The notes: a model not told the origin generated them from the sequence alone. Shown: positions 42,551-50,813, counted from the first letter of the stretch. The stretch: DNA of 64,000 nt from CAIKNB01 sp964415965 (GCA_964415965.1 CAYQCK010000001.1:558001-622000), one strand, 5' to 3'. Made by a program: numbers and translations.

Positions 42551-43327
42551 TCAAAGCTTCTCGCTGCGCACGTTATCGAACAAGAAGGTCAAAGGAAAGA
42601 CGACGACAGCGTCCAGGATCCTTTTACAGCGGCTAGGCTCGCGGATGAGGCGATACAGCCACTCCAGACCGGTCTTGCGCATCCATCCCGGGGCCCGCTT
42701 GCGTGTCTCGGCCCAGAAATCCACGGTTCCTCCGACGCCGACCGCGATTTTCACGCTCGGCATCTCATGGAGATGACGGGCGATCCAGGCTTCTTGCCGC
42801 GGATGCCCGAAGGCGACGAACATGATATCCGGGGCGAAATGCGTCAGCCGATAGCGCGCTTCGGCGCCTGTTTCGTCGTCCGTCCCGTCAGGCTTAATGG
42901 CGCCGCCTTGTTCGGCCATGATTTGCAGTTGCGGAAAAGTCCGGCGGAGATTCCAGGCGGCTTTGTCCGCGATTCCTGGCTGGCCGCCGATGATCCCGAT
43001 TTTCCAGCCGCGCGCTTCGGCCGTGCCGCATAAGCTCCAGGCCAAATCGACTCCAGCAAGCCTGGACGGCTTGGCGCCGCGCATCCTGCCTGCGAGCTCT
43101 AGGCCGAAGCTGTCGACCAGACGGAAATCCGCTTGGCGGAGTATGTTCCAGTAGTCGGGATGTTTTTTCGCGTAAAGGAGTATCTCGGGATTGGTCGTGA
43201 CTAGCATGGCTTGCTTGCCGAGTCCGTTCAGCCTGTCCGCTTGTTCCAGCAGCTCATCATAACCCAAGCCGCGGATCACCAGTCCGAAGCAGTCAAAGCT
43301 CGAGTTTATATTCTGCGATTGGTTCAT
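42551..43327 (-). CDS. WecG/TagA/CpsF-family glycosyltransferase
   Basis: 258 residues of glycosyltransferase family 26, which transfers N-acetylmannosamine or a related sugar to a lipid-linked acceptor in surface-polymer synthesis. Motifs: LVTTNPEILLYAKKHP, ADFRLVDSFGLELAGRM, WKIGIIGGQPGIADKAA, MFVAFGHPRQEAWIARH and VGVGGTVDFWAE. The C-terminal basic and hydrophobic helix (RKTGLEWLYRLIREPSRCKR) is typical for membrane association. It overlaps the end of thpR by 35 nt. Confidence 0.9.
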   Translation of the reverse strand: MNQSQNINSSFDCFGLVIRGLGYDELLEQADRLNGLGKQAMLVTTNPEILLYAKKHPDYWNILRQADFRLVDSFGLELAGRMRGAKPSRLAGVDLAWSLCGTAEARGWKIGIIGGQPGIADKAAWNLRRTFPQLQIMAEQGGAIKPDGTDDETGAEARYRLTHFAPDIMFVAFGHPRQEAWIARHLHEMPSVKIAVGVGGTVDFWAETRKRAPGWMRKTGLEWLYRLIREPSRCKRILDAVVVFPLTFLFDNVRSEKL

Positions 43328-43835
43328 AGACTGATCCGTCCGCGGTCAGGGTGCTTTTTACGAGCTGGAAGGCTTCCGGTACCCAGGCGTACTCGATGAT
43401 GGGGCGGCTCCAGACCGGCAAAGTCGTGCGCTTGAGCGCCCGTCCGATGGAGATGTGCGGCAGCCAGGGCTTGCGGTCGAGCTCGGGGGCGACGATCGAG
43501 GCGTAATCGCGGACCCGGTTGGCGAAAGACCGCCAACTTTCCGGATCGACGGCCGTGGCCCTGGCGGCTACCCTGGCGGGTTTTTTGGCCGGAAACGTCT
43601 CGAATCGGTTGATTAAAAACGCCCCTTTTGGGGGTTTTTTGGCGCAATCCTCAAGCAGGGCAGACAGGGCGTCGACCTTGTCCGGAGCCACTTCGTCCAG
43701 GAAAGCCAAGGTCAGATGCCAGTTGCCGGGCGGCAACGGACGGTATTTAAGCGGCCTGTCTTCCAGCAACCTGAAAGATTCCTGCAGGTAACCCCGAAGG
43801 CTCTCGTTCAAGGGAATCCCGATGAAGAGCCGCAT
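43293..43835 (-). CDS. thpR: RNA 2',3'-cyclic phosphodiesterase (2'-5' RNA ligase family)
   Basis: 180 residues of the 2H phosphoesterase superfamily. RLFIGIPLNE starts the fold. The two catalytic motifs are NWHLTLAFL (H40) and LPHISIGRA (about 127-135), both intact. Such enzymes open cyclic 2',3' RNA phosphates. It starts a minus-strand run thpR-tagA-HExxH-M14-C39. A TACAAT box 16 nt upstream of the ATG and a palindrome GGTTAATAATAACC lie between it and atpC. Confidence 0.9.
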   Translation of the reverse strand: MRLFIGIPLNESLRGYLQESFRLLEDRPLKYRPLPPGNWHLTLAFLDEVAPDKVDALSALLEDCAKKPPKGAFLINRFETFPAKKPARVAARATAVDPESWRSFANRVRDYASIVAPELDRKPWLPHISIGRALKRTTLPVWSRPIIEYAWVPEAFQLVKSTLTADGSVYEPIAEYKLEL

Positions 43836-43857
43836 GGTTAATAATAACCAGATTGTA
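43836..43857 (-). promoter_or_regulatory. -10 element and short palindrome upstream of thpR
   Basis: Minus-strand TACAAT (43852-43857) and GGTTAATAATAACC (43836-43849) immediately before the ATG. The only -35 candidate (TTGACT, 43879-43884) is spaced 21 nt, so confidence is low. Confidence 0.35.
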
Positions 43858-43867
43858 GGCTTTTTGG

Positions 43868-44314
43868 CTAGTTTGCGGAGTCAATGGTCGGAGTGCTGCG
43901 CGGTGCGTGTTTGCGTCTTTGGGCTAATTTAAAGCGGGCCATCTCACGTTCCATGGCAGCCACTGCCGCCGCGTATTGGTTGTCGTCCAGCCGAACCGCT
44001 TCCTTCATGACCTTTTCGGCGCGTCGTTTGGCTTCCTCGATGACGTTCAGGTCAAGCTCTTCCCCTCTTTCGGCCGTATCAGCCAGGACGCGGACCTGAT
44101 CTTTCCCGACCTGGATGAAGCCGCCTGAAACGGCGACTTCCTCTTCCCCGTCCTGCGTCTTCAGTTTGGCGATTCCCGGCACGAGCGCGGCGACCAATCC
44201 GATATGGCCCGGCAATACCGTAATCTCGCCAGCCGCGGTCGGCAGGGTTATCTTGTCGGCTTCCCTGCGGAAGACGACGCGTTCTGGGGTGATGAGTTCG
44301 AAATGGATTGGCAT
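43868..44314 (-). CDS. atpC: ATP synthase F1 subunit epsilon
   Basis: 148 residues. The N-terminal beta-sandwich is ITPERVVFRREADKITLPTA ... LPGHIGLVAALVPG. The C-terminal helical hairpin (about 88-135) is EELDLNVIEEAKRRAEKVMK. It has a short basic tail not seen in most epsilon subunits (KLAQRRKHAP). Rotor subunit that couples and inhibits ATP hydrolysis. Last gene of the operon, separated from atpD by a short palindrome. Confidence 0.95.
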   Translation of the reverse strand: MPIHFELITPERVVFRREADKITLPTAAGEITVLPGHIGLVAALVPGIAKLKTQDGEEEVAVSGGFIQVGKDQVRVLADTAERGEELDLNVIEEAKRRAEKVMKEAVRLDDNQYAAAVAAMEREMARFKLAQRRKHAPRSTPTIDSAN

Positions 44315-44320
44315 ACTTGT

Positions 44321-44345
44321 CGCCTCGAGCGAAGTCGAGGGGTCT
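44321..44345 (-). repeat. short palindromic repeat between atpD and atpC
   Basis: 6-bp stem CCTCGA/TCGAGG around GCGAAG, then GGTCT. The wording (CTCGAGCGAAGTCGAGGGGTC) resembles the arms of the element inside the flavoprotein gene. It lies immediately upstream of the atpC start and could affect its translation. Confidence 0.5.
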
Positions 44346-44355
44346 CTACTCGGTT

Positions 44356-45723
44356 TTATCCGGTTACTTCTTCGATTCCACCCTTCATGTAGAAGGCTTG
44401 TTCAGGCTTCCCGTCGTGTTTGCCTTCAAGAATTTCCTCAAAAGCGCGGATGGTGTCCTCGAGCTTGACGTACTTGCCGGCCACGCCGGTGAAGACCTCG
44501 GCCACGTGGAACGGCTGGGACAGGAATTTCTGGATCTTGCGGGCGCGGGCTACTGACAGCTTGTCCTCTTCAGAGAGTTCTTCCATGCCCAAGATGGCGA
44601 TGATGTCCTGCAGGTCCTTGTAGCGCTGGAGCACCTTCTGCACGCCGCGGGCGACCTTGTAATGGCGTTCGCCGACGATGTTCGGATCGAGCATGGTGGA
44701 TGACGAATCGAGCGGGTCCACGGCCGGATAGATGCCGAGCTGCGAGAGCGAGCGGGCCAAGACCACGGTCGAGTCCAAGTGGCTGAAGGTCGTGGCCGGG
44801 GCCGGGTCGGTCAGGTCGTCGGCCGGCACGTAGACGGCCTGGACCGAGGTGATGGAGCCCTTATTGGTCGAAGTGATGCGTTCCTGCATCGCGCCCATCT
44901 CGGTCGCCAGCGTCGGCTGGTAGCCCACGGCCGAAGGGATGCGGCCCAACAGGGCCGACACCTCGGAACCGGCCTGGGTGAAGCGGAAGATGTTGTCGAT
45001 GAAGAGCAGTACGTCCTGGTTCTCCTCGTCGCGGAAGTATTCGGCGATGGACAGGCCGGTCAGCGCAATGCGGGCGCGGGCTCCCGGCGGTTCGTTCATC
45101 TGGCCGAAGACGAGGGAAGTCTTGTCGAGCACGCCCGACTCCTTCATCTCGCGGTACAGGTCGTTGCCCTCGCGCGAGCGTTCGCCGACGCCGGCGAACA
45201 CCGAAAAGCCTCCGTGCTCGCTGGCAATGTTGCGGATCAGTTCGGTGATGACGACTGTTTTGCCCACGCCGGCGCCGCCGAAAAGGCCGATCTTGCCGCC
45301 TTTCAGGAACGGGCAGATGAGGTCGATGACCTTGATGCCGGTCTCGAGGATCTCGGCCTTGGTCGATTGCTCCTTGAAGTCCGGTGCCTTCCGGTGGATC
45401 GGGTATTTCTTCTTGGATTTGACCGGAGCCAGCCCGTCGATGGCGTCGCCGCTCACGTTGAACATGCGGCCGAGCGTCTCGCGGCCGACCGGCACGCTGA
45501 TGGGCTCGCCGGTGTCGGCGGCTTTCATCCCGCGTTGGAGGCCGTCGGTCGTCGACATGGCGATGCAGCGGACTTCCCCGCCGCCGAGATGCTGTTCGAC
45601 CTCAAGCACGAGCTTCTGGCCTTCATTGTCCACCTCCAGGCCGGTGTAGATGGCCGGGGCGTCCCCTTCGAAAGCCACGTCCACGACAGGACCGATGACT
45701 TGGGTGATTTTTCCGTGTCTCAT
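44356..45723 (-). CDS. atpD: ATP synthase F1 subunit beta
   Basis: Catalytic subunit, 455 residues. Walker A GLFGGAGVGKTVVITEL (about 145). GVGERSREGNDLYREMKESG contains the catalytic Glu. DVLLFIDNIFRFTQAGSEVS is Walker B. ALLGRIPSAVGYQPTLATEM and the DELSEED-like LGMEELSEEDKLSVARAR close it. Complete and canonical. The ATG is preceded by an A/C-rich leader (CTAACCACCAATCAACCAAT) without Shine-Dalgarno. Confidence 0.98.
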   Translation of the reverse strand: MRHGKITQVIGPVVDVAFEGDAPAIYTGLEVDNEGQKLVLEVEQHLGGGEVRCIAMSTTDGLQRGMKAADTGEPISVPVGRETLGRMFNVSGDAIDGLAPVKSKKKYPIHRKAPDFKEQSTKAEILETGIKVIDLICPFLKGGKIGLFGGAGVGKTVVITELIRNIASEHGGFSVFAGVGERSREGNDLYREMKESGVLDKTSLVFGQMNEPPGARARIALTGLSIAEYFRDEENQDVLLFIDNIFRFTQAGSEVSALLGRIPSAVGYQPTLATEMGAMQERITSTNKGSITSVQAVYVPADDLTDPAPATTFSHLDSTVVLARSLSQLGIYPAVDPLDSSSTMLDPNIVGERHYKVARGVQKVLQRYKDLQDIIAILGMEELSEEDKLSVARARKIQKFLSQPFHVAEVFTGVAGKYVKLEDTIRAFEEILEGKHDGKPEQAFYMKGGIEEVTG

Positions 45724-45753
45724 ATTGGTTGATTGGTGGTTAGTTCCGTGGGG

Positions 45754-46644
45754 CTATTCGAGGGCCGCTTTGCCGGCTGAAATCTCGGAAATCTCGCGGG
45801 TGATCATGGCTTGGCGGGCTTGGTTGAAGGTCAGGGTCAGGTCATCCAGCATATTGGTCGCATTGTCCGTGGCGCTGTGCATAGCCGTGTTGCGCGCAGA
45901 TTGTTCGGAGGCGGCCGATTCGAGGAGCGACTGGTAAATCTGCATCTCGAGGAGCCGCGGCAGGAGCGTGTCGAGGAGCGTGGGTGCGTCCGGTTCGAAC
46001 AACGCTTTGGGTTCCTCGAGTTCAGGCTCGTCCTCCTGCTCGGCTATGGCCTTAGGCAGGTCTGCTTCCGGGATGATCGGCAGGAGTTGTGACACGGCAG
46101 GTATCTGGACCAGCGCATTCTTGAAATCCGTGTAGGCCACGAAGATGCGGTCTGCCCGTCCTGCCGTGAATTCACCATATAGCAGGCTGCCGATGGGAGT
46201 GGTGCGTTCGAACGATGGGGAGTCCGAAATGGAGCCGAAAGCCGCGAGGATAGGGTATCCGGCGCGCCGGACAGCCTGTTCGGCGCGTTTGCCGATGGTG
46301 ACTACGGCCACTTCCTCGTTCCGCGTCTTGATGAAATCCATTGCCTTGCGCAGGAGCTGGGCGTTGAAACTTCCGCACATGCCGCGATCGGAAGAAGCGA
46401 TGGCCAGGATCGTCCTTTTGGCCACGGGTCGACCGGCGAGGAGCGGATGGGCGTTCGGGTCGACCAGGCCGCTGACCTCGCCGACCACCTGGCCGATGGT
46501 CCGTGCGTATTCGCGCGAAGCTAAGGTCAGTTGGATGGCCTTGCGCATCTTGGCCGCGGCCACCAGCTCCATGGCTTTGGTGATCTTGCGGGTGTTGGCC
46601 ACGGATTTGATGCGTCCGCGGATTAATCTGGTTGAGACAGGCAT
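45754..46644 (-). CDS. atpG: ATP synthase F1 subunit gamma
   Basis: Central rotor shaft, 296 residues. The N-terminal helix LIRGRIKSVANTRKITKAME and the C-terminal helix NATNMLDDLTLTFNQARQAM ITREI are canonical; DRGMCGSFNAQLLRKA marks the Rossmann core. An acidic insertion (about 205-228, EQEDEPELEEPKALFEPD) is longer than in typical gamma subunits. Leader CTAACCGACCCACCCGCC, which begins in the atpA stop codon. Confidence 0.96.
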   Translation of the reverse strand: MPVSTRLIRGRIKSVANTRKITKAMELVAAAKMRKAIQLTLASREYARTIGQVVGEVSGLVDPNAHPLLAGRPVAKRTILAIASSDRGMCGSFNAQLLRKAMDFIKTRNEEVAVVTIGKRAEQAVRRAGYPILAAFGSISDSPSFERTTPIGSLLYGEFTAGRADRIFVAYTDFKNALVQIPAVSQLLPIIPEADLPKAIAEQEDEPELEEPKALFEPDAPTLLDTLLPRLLEMQIYQSLLESAASEQSARNTAMHSATDNATNMLDDLTLTFNQARQAMITREISEISAGKAALE

Positions 46645-46658
46645 GGCGGGTGGGTCGG

Positions 46659-48179
46659 TTAGGCCGCGAACGTCTTATTCCAATCCTCCAGGGCTTTCTT
46701 GAGCCCGTCTTCGATGTTCGGTTCGAGCGCCTTCTTTTCGGCGATTTCGGCCATCAAGGCGGAGTACTGGACGTCCAGGAAGCGGTGCAGTCCGGATTCC
46801 CAATCGCGGCACTTTTCGAGCGGTACTCCGTCCACATAACCGCGCGTCACGGCGTACAGCACGGCGACTTGGTGCTCCATGGACATGGGCTCGTATTGGC
46901 CTTGCTTCAGCACTTCGATGGTGTGGCGGCCGCGCTCAATCTGCTTGCGCGTAGCTTCGTCAAGATCGGTGGCGAATTGGGCGAACGCTTCGAGTTCCGC
47001 GAACTGCGACAGGTCGAGCTTGAGCTGACCTGCTACCTTCTTCATGGCCTTGGTCTGAGCGTCGGAGCCGACGCGGGATACGGACAAGCCGACGTTGATG
47101 GCCGGACGGATGCCGCGGTAGAACAGGTCGCCTTCGAGGTAAATCTGGCCGTCGGTGATGGAGATGACGTTGGTCGGGATGTAGGCGGAAACGTCACCGG
47201 CCTGGGTTTCGATGATCGGCAAAGCCGTGATCGAACCCCCTCCGGCTTCGGCGCTGCGGCGGCAGGAGCGTTCAAGGAGACGGGAATGGAGATAGAACAC
47301 GTCGCCTGGATAGGCTTCGCGGCCCGGCGGGCGGCGCAAGAGCAGCGAGACTTCGCGGTAAGCCCAGGCTTGCTTCGAGAGATCATCGTAGATGACGAGC
47401 ACGTCCTTGCCTTGGTCCATGAAGAACTCGGCCATGGCGCAGCCGGCGTATGGCGCTATGTACTGCAGAGCCGCCGGGGTCGAGGCGCTCGCGACCACGA
47501 GAATGGTGTGGTCCATGGCTCCGGCTTCCTGCAGCTTGCCCATGATTTTGGCGATTTTCGAGTCCTTCTGTCCGATGGCTACGTAGACGCAGACCACGCC
47601 GTTCCCCTTCTGGTTGATGATGGTGTCGATGGCGATGGCTGTCTTGCCGGTCTGGCGGTCGCCGATGATGAGCTCGCGCTGTCCGCGGCCGATCGGGGTC
47701 GTGGCATCGATGGCCTTGATGCCGGTCATGAGCGGGACGCTGACGCGCTGGCGCGACATGACGCCCGGGGCGATTTTCTCGACCGGATAGTCCGTCTTTG
47801 CCTTGATGGCGCCCTTGCCGTCGAGGGGACGGCCCAGAGTATCGACCACGCGGCCGATGAGCGCGTCGCTGACCGGGACGGACAGGATCTTGCCGGTCGT
47901 CTCGACTTCGTCGCCGGCTTTGATGGTCTGCCATTCGCCGAGCACCATGGCGCCGACGCGGTCGTGTTCCAGGTTGAGCACCACGCCCATCTCGCCGTTG
48001 CCGAATTTCAGCAGCTCCATGGACCGGGCCTTCGACAGCCCGGTGATGGAGGCGATGCCGTCGCCGACGTCGCGCACGATGCCGGTCTCGGTCTCGTGCA
48101 CGCCGGCTTCGAATTTCTCGATCCGTTTCTTGAGGTTGTCCGCGATGTGGGCCGCGGCCGTCACGTTTTTGGCGTTCAT
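46659..48179 (-). CDS. atpA: ATP synthase F1 subunit alpha
   Basis: Non-catalytic hexamer subunit, 506 residues. GIASITGLSKARSMELL begins the beta-barrel. Walker A GDRQTGKTAIAIDTI (about 170), the VYVAIGQK strand, DLSKQAWAYREVSLLLRRPP, GSITALPIIETQAGDVSAY and RPAINVGLSVSRVGSDAQ (arginine finger region) are all present. The leader CTAACCAACCAACGGAAAT precedes the ATG. No anomalies. Confidence 0.98.
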   Translation of the reverse strand: MNAKNVTAAAHIADNLKKRIEKFEAGVHETETGIVRDVGDGIASITGLSKARSMELLKFGNGEMGVVLNLEHDRVGAMVLGEWQTIKAGDEVETTGKILSVPVSDALIGRVVDTLGRPLDGKGAIKAKTDYPVEKIAPGVMSRQRVSVPLMTGIKAIDATTPIGRGQRELIIGDRQTGKTAIAIDTIINQKGNGVVCVYVAIGQKDSKIAKIMGKLQEAGAMDHTILVVASASTPAALQYIAPYAGCAMAEFFMDQGKDVLVIYDDLSKQAWAYREVSLLLRRPPGREAYPGDVFYLHSRLLERSCRRSAEAGGGSITALPIIETQAGDVSAYIPTNVISITDGQIYLEGDLFYRGIRPAINVGLSVSRVGSDAQTKAMKKVAGQLKLDLSQFAELEAFAQFATDLDEATRKQIERGRHTIEVLKQGQYEPMSMEHQVAVLYAVTRGYVDGVPLEKCRDWESGLHRFLDVQYSALMAEIAEKKALEPNIEDGLKKALEDWNKTFAA

Positions 48180-48204
48180 ATTTCCGTTGGTTGGTTAGTT
48201 CGGG

Positions 48205-48747
48205 TTAGGCGGCGGACATGGACTGCTTGAGCCGCTGGATCTTTCCTTTCACGCTGGCGTCGAAAGTCCAGTCCCCCACCTGGATGAGCAGGCCGCCGAG
48301 CAGCGAGGGGTCGATTTCCTCGTGGATGTGCTGGGTACCGCCGAGCTTGCCTTTCAGGATGGCTGTGGCGTCGCTGCGTTCGTCTGGGGTGAGCGGCACG
48401 GCCGAGCGGACGACGACTTCGTGGTGCTGGGCTAAGTCGTGCGCCGCGTCGATGACGGCGTCGGCGAAGGTGCGGAAGTCCTTGAGCAACCCGGCCTCCT
48501 GCAGGACGCAGAGCGCGTTCAGGACGAAAGGGTGGACGGAAGCTTCGAAAGTCTCGATGAGGGCATGCCGCCGGTCGGCCAAGGGCGTCGCGGCGTCGGC
48601 GTATTCGGCCAAGAAGCGCTTGTGCGCCTTGGCCGCCAGCGCCACCAGGTGCACGCTGCGCACGACCTCGGCGACGCACTCCTTCTCCTGGGCCGTCTGG
48701 ACCAGGGACTGGGCTATGTCCTTGATGCGGCGCGTTTGGATCGCCAT
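48205..48747 (-). CDS. atpH: ATP synthase F1 subunit delta
   Basis: 180 residues. N-terminal helical bundle (about 1-105) and a C-terminal beta/alpha segment ending LGGLLIQVGDWTFDASVKGK with the family motif D-P-S-L-L-G-G-L-L-I-Q-V-G-D. It links F1 to the b-subunit stator. It starts 1 nt after the atpF stop. Confidence 0.94.
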   Translation of the reverse strand: MAIQTRRIKDIAQSLVQTAQEKECVAEVVRSVHLVALAAKAHKRFLAEYADAATPLADRRHALIETFEASVHPFVLNALCVLQEAGLLKDFRTFADAVIDAAHDLAQHHEVVVRSAVPLTPDERSDATAILKGKLGGTQHIHEEIDPSLLGGLLIQVGDWTFDASVKGKIQRLKQSMSAA

Positions 48748-48748
48748 A

Positions 48749-49273
48749 TCATTCAGCCTTGGCTTTCTTGAGTTCGGACAGCGCCTCGGAAATCAGCAGG
48801 CGCTGCTGCTTTTCGTCGAACTTCAGCGCCACCTTCTCCGTCGCCTGCGCGATGAGTTCCGCGATGTCGTTCTGGAGCGCGCTGTAGGTCGCTTCCTTCT
48901 CCTGGTTGATGCGCTCCTTGGTCTCGGCGACGATCTTTTCGATTTCCGCCTTGGTCTGCTCGAGCTTTTCCTGGCGCAAAGCCTCGGACCTGTTTTGGGC
49001 TTCGTCGATGAGCTTCTGCCCCTCGTTCTTGGCTTCCCTGATCAGCCTTTCCTTTTCGGCGTCGCCTTCGGCCAAACGCTTCTTGGCTTCGCCGGCGTCT
49101 TTGAGCCCCTGGGCGATATCTTTGGCGCGCTGGTCCATCATCTTGAGGAGCGGGGTGTAGACCCACTTCCACATGACCGCGACCACGATCGCGAAATTGA
49201 TAAGCTGGGCCAGGAATAGTTTCCAGCTTATGCCGAGCGTGCCGAGCACGCCTTGGGATGCTTCGTGTACCAT
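48749..49273 (-). CDS. atpF: ATP synthase F0 subunit b
   Basis: 174 residues. One N-terminal membrane helix (about 16-36, FLAQLINFAIVVAVMWKWVY) and a long charged coiled coil through the C-terminus (AKKRLAEGDAEKERLIREAK). Peripheral stator. The ATG at 49273 is chosen over a longer frame since the extra N-terminus has no family support. Leader GATCCAACCGAAAATT. Confidence 0.94.
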   Translation of the reverse strand: MVHEASQGVLGTLGISWKLFLAQLINFAIVVAVMWKWVYTPLLKMMDQRAKDIAQGLKDAGEAKKRLAEGDAEKERLIREAKNEGQKLIDEAQNRSEALRQEKLEQTKAEIEKIVAETKERINQEKEATYSALQNDIAELIAQATEKVALKFDEKQQRLLISEALSELKKAKAE

Positions 49274-49327
49274 AATTTTCGGTTGGATCCGTCCCGCGTC
49301 CGAGACGCGGGACGTCGCAAACGGCAA

Positions 49328-49546
49328 TTACAAGGTGAAGACGACGACCAGGGAGTAGATGGCGATGGCTTCGGCGAACGCGGCGCCGAGCAGCATCGGG
49401 ACGAACAGCTTCTCGGTCGACTCCGGGTTGCGGCCGATGGATTCCATGGCCTTGGCCACGATCTTGCCGATGGCGAACGCGGGCGCGATACCGCCGATGG
49501 CGATGGCGCAGGCTTTGGCCAGCAGCTTTACGGATTCTGCATCCAT
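49328..49546 (-). CDS. atpE: ATP synthase F0 subunit c
   Basis: 72-residue two-helix proteolipid: helix 1 with GGIAPAFAIGKIVAKAM, polar loop SIGRNPES, helix 2 with AAFAEAIAIYSLVVVF. The ion-binding Glu is about residue 59. The residues around it do not show the Q...ET pattern of sodium-binding rings, so a proton ring is more likely. It should form the rotor ring. No Shine-Dalgarno; leader GCCCAAACCATT. Confidence 0.95.
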   Translation of the reverse strand: MDAESVKLLAKACAIAIGGIAPAFAIGKIVAKAMESIGRNPESTEKLFVPMLLGAAFAEAIAIYSLVVVFTL

Positions 49547-49638
49547 AATGGTTTGGGCTTCGCGGCTCGACGATTTTTTTTTGGTTTAACGTCGTCCGTT
49601 CCGCCGGTTAATGAATGATGCTCGGGATTCCAGTCCCA

Positions 49639-49677
49639 AGCGCCGAGTCCCCAGAGACTAGCTCGGGATTCGGCGCT
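49639..49677 (-). promoter_or_regulatory. intercistronic hairpin between atpB and atpE
   Basis: 8-bp perfect stem AGCGCCGA/TCGGCGCT enclosing about 23 nt. CTCGGGATTC occurs twice around it (49621-49630 and 49662-49671). It is the only sizeable gap inside the operon (about 135 nt) and precedes the gene for the most highly needed subunit. Confidence 0.5.
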
Positions 49678-49682
49678 GGGGG

Positions 49683-50513
49683 CTAGGCGTGGGCCGGGGC
49701 GTGCCCTTCCCCGTGCTTTTCTTCGTGCGAATCGTGCGACGTCGTCATGGTCGTGAGGTAGACCAGGGTCAGCATCGAGAACACTGTCGCCTGGATGACG
49801 CCGACGATTAGCTCAAGCGCCATGAAGGGCAGCGGCACGAAGAACGAGATGAGCGACGAGATGACGGTCATGAGGACCTCTCCGGCGAAGATGTTGCCGA
49901 ACAGGCGCAGTGAGAGCGACAGGACCTTCGCCACCTCGGAAACCAGCTCGAGCAGGCCGACGCCGAACTGGACCAAGGCCGTGATCATGTCCATGGGCTT
50001 GAATGCCTTGATCGCCTTCCAGATGCCCCCGAGCTGGATGAATTTGTTCCAGTGCGCGAAAAAACCCAACGTGACCATGCCGATGAGGTGCGAAGTGATG
50101 ACCGAGACCAGGGCCATGGCCAGCGTCAGGTTCAGGTCGCTGTTGGCCGGCCGCAGGACCGGGATGAACTCGAGCTCGCCGTGCATCAATCCCCATTTGC
50201 CGATGGAGCCGGTCCCCGGCAAGAGGCCCAGCCAGTTCGAGAGGAGGATGAACAGGAAAAGCGAGCCGACCAGCGGCAGGAAGCGCTTGGTCTTCTCACG
50301 CGAGCCGGTCACTTGGTCGAAATAGCCCATCAGGAATTCCAGCAGGGATTCGACGGCGATCTGCGGTCGGCTGGGTATGCGCTTGATGATGCGGCTGAAG
50401 GCGAAAGCGAAAATCACCAGGGCCAGGGTGATGATGGTCGAATTTATGTAAGCGTTCGTGACCGTGAAGTGTCCGATTTCGAAGATGGGTTCGGCGGCTA
50501 TGGGGATGTTCAT
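49683..50513 (-). CDS. atpB: ATP synthase F0 subunit a
   Basis: 276 residues, five or six membrane helices. Conserved stator motif SLSLRLFGNIFAGEVLM with the essential arginine. The N-terminal domain has NSTIITLALVIFAFAFSRII, and RIPSRPQIAVESLLEF follows. The C-terminal extension is His-rich (HDSHEEKHGEGHAPAHA). The tail is not part of the usual fold and could bind metal. It overlaps atpZ by 4 nt. Confidence 0.96.
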   Translation of the reverse strand: MNIPIAAEPIFEIGHFTVTNAYINSTIITLALVIFAFAFSRIIKRIPSRPQIAVESLLEFLMGYFDQVTGSREKTKRFLPLVGSLFLFILLSNWLGLLPGTGSIGKWGLMHGELEFIPVLRPANSDLNLTLAMALVSVITSHLIGMVTLGFFAHWNKFIQLGGIWKAIKAFKPMDMITALVQFGVGLLELVSEVAKVLSLSLRLFGNIFAGEVLMTVISSLISFFVPLPFMALELIVGVIQATVFSMLTLVYLTTMTTSHDSHEEKHGEGHAPAHA

Positions 50514-50758
50514 TTCGGTGGGTCAGCTAAACGTTTGGCGATGTCTTTGGCTTTGCGGCTGACGAGGATGTAGGCGATGCCGAGGGCGAGGACCAGGCCG
50601 AGGAGCGTGAACCACGGGGTGGCCCCGAGTTTCCGGTCCAGCCAGCGTCCTCCGAGGGCGAGGAGAGTCGTCGGGAGCGCGATGATGACCACCATGTCCC
50701 AGACGAAGGACAGCGCTTCGAGCATCTTCAGGTTGCCTTGTTTGTCAGGTCCGGCCAT
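50510..50758 (-). CDS. atpZ: AtpZ/AtpI-type F0 accessory protein
   Basis: 82 residues with two membrane helices (about 16-35 and 47-66) separated by GGRWLDRKLGATPWFTLLG, matching AtpZ/AtpI proteins at the head of ATP synthase operons, which help c-ring assembly or magnesium supply. First gene of the operon. The promoter ends 17 nt upstream. Confidence 0.88.
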   Translation of the reverse strand: MAGPDKQGNLKMLEALSFVWDMVVIIALPTTLLALGGRWLDRKLGATPWFTLLGLVLALGIAYILVSRKAKDIAKRLADPPK

Positions 50759-50775
50759 ACGTCAGTCGCGCCGCG

Positions 50776-50804
50776 AGTGTACATTGAGCCGGGGAAAAGG
50801 TCAA
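50776..50804 (-). promoter_or_regulatory. promoter of the ATP synthase operon
   Basis: Minus strand TTGACC (50799-50804), 17-nt spacer, TACACT (50776-50781). Strong match to the window's own promoter type. Leader of about 10 nt. Confidence 0.75.
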
Positions 50805-50813
50805 TGGAAGACG

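Noticed and set aside
45754..46644. Frameshift suspected from the acidic stretch in gamma
   Set aside because: Reading frame and both conserved terminal helices are intact; the acidic run is an in-frame insertion.
46632..48230. 532-codon plus-strand frame across atpA
   Set aside because: Shadow of atpA, whose protein is complete and conserved.
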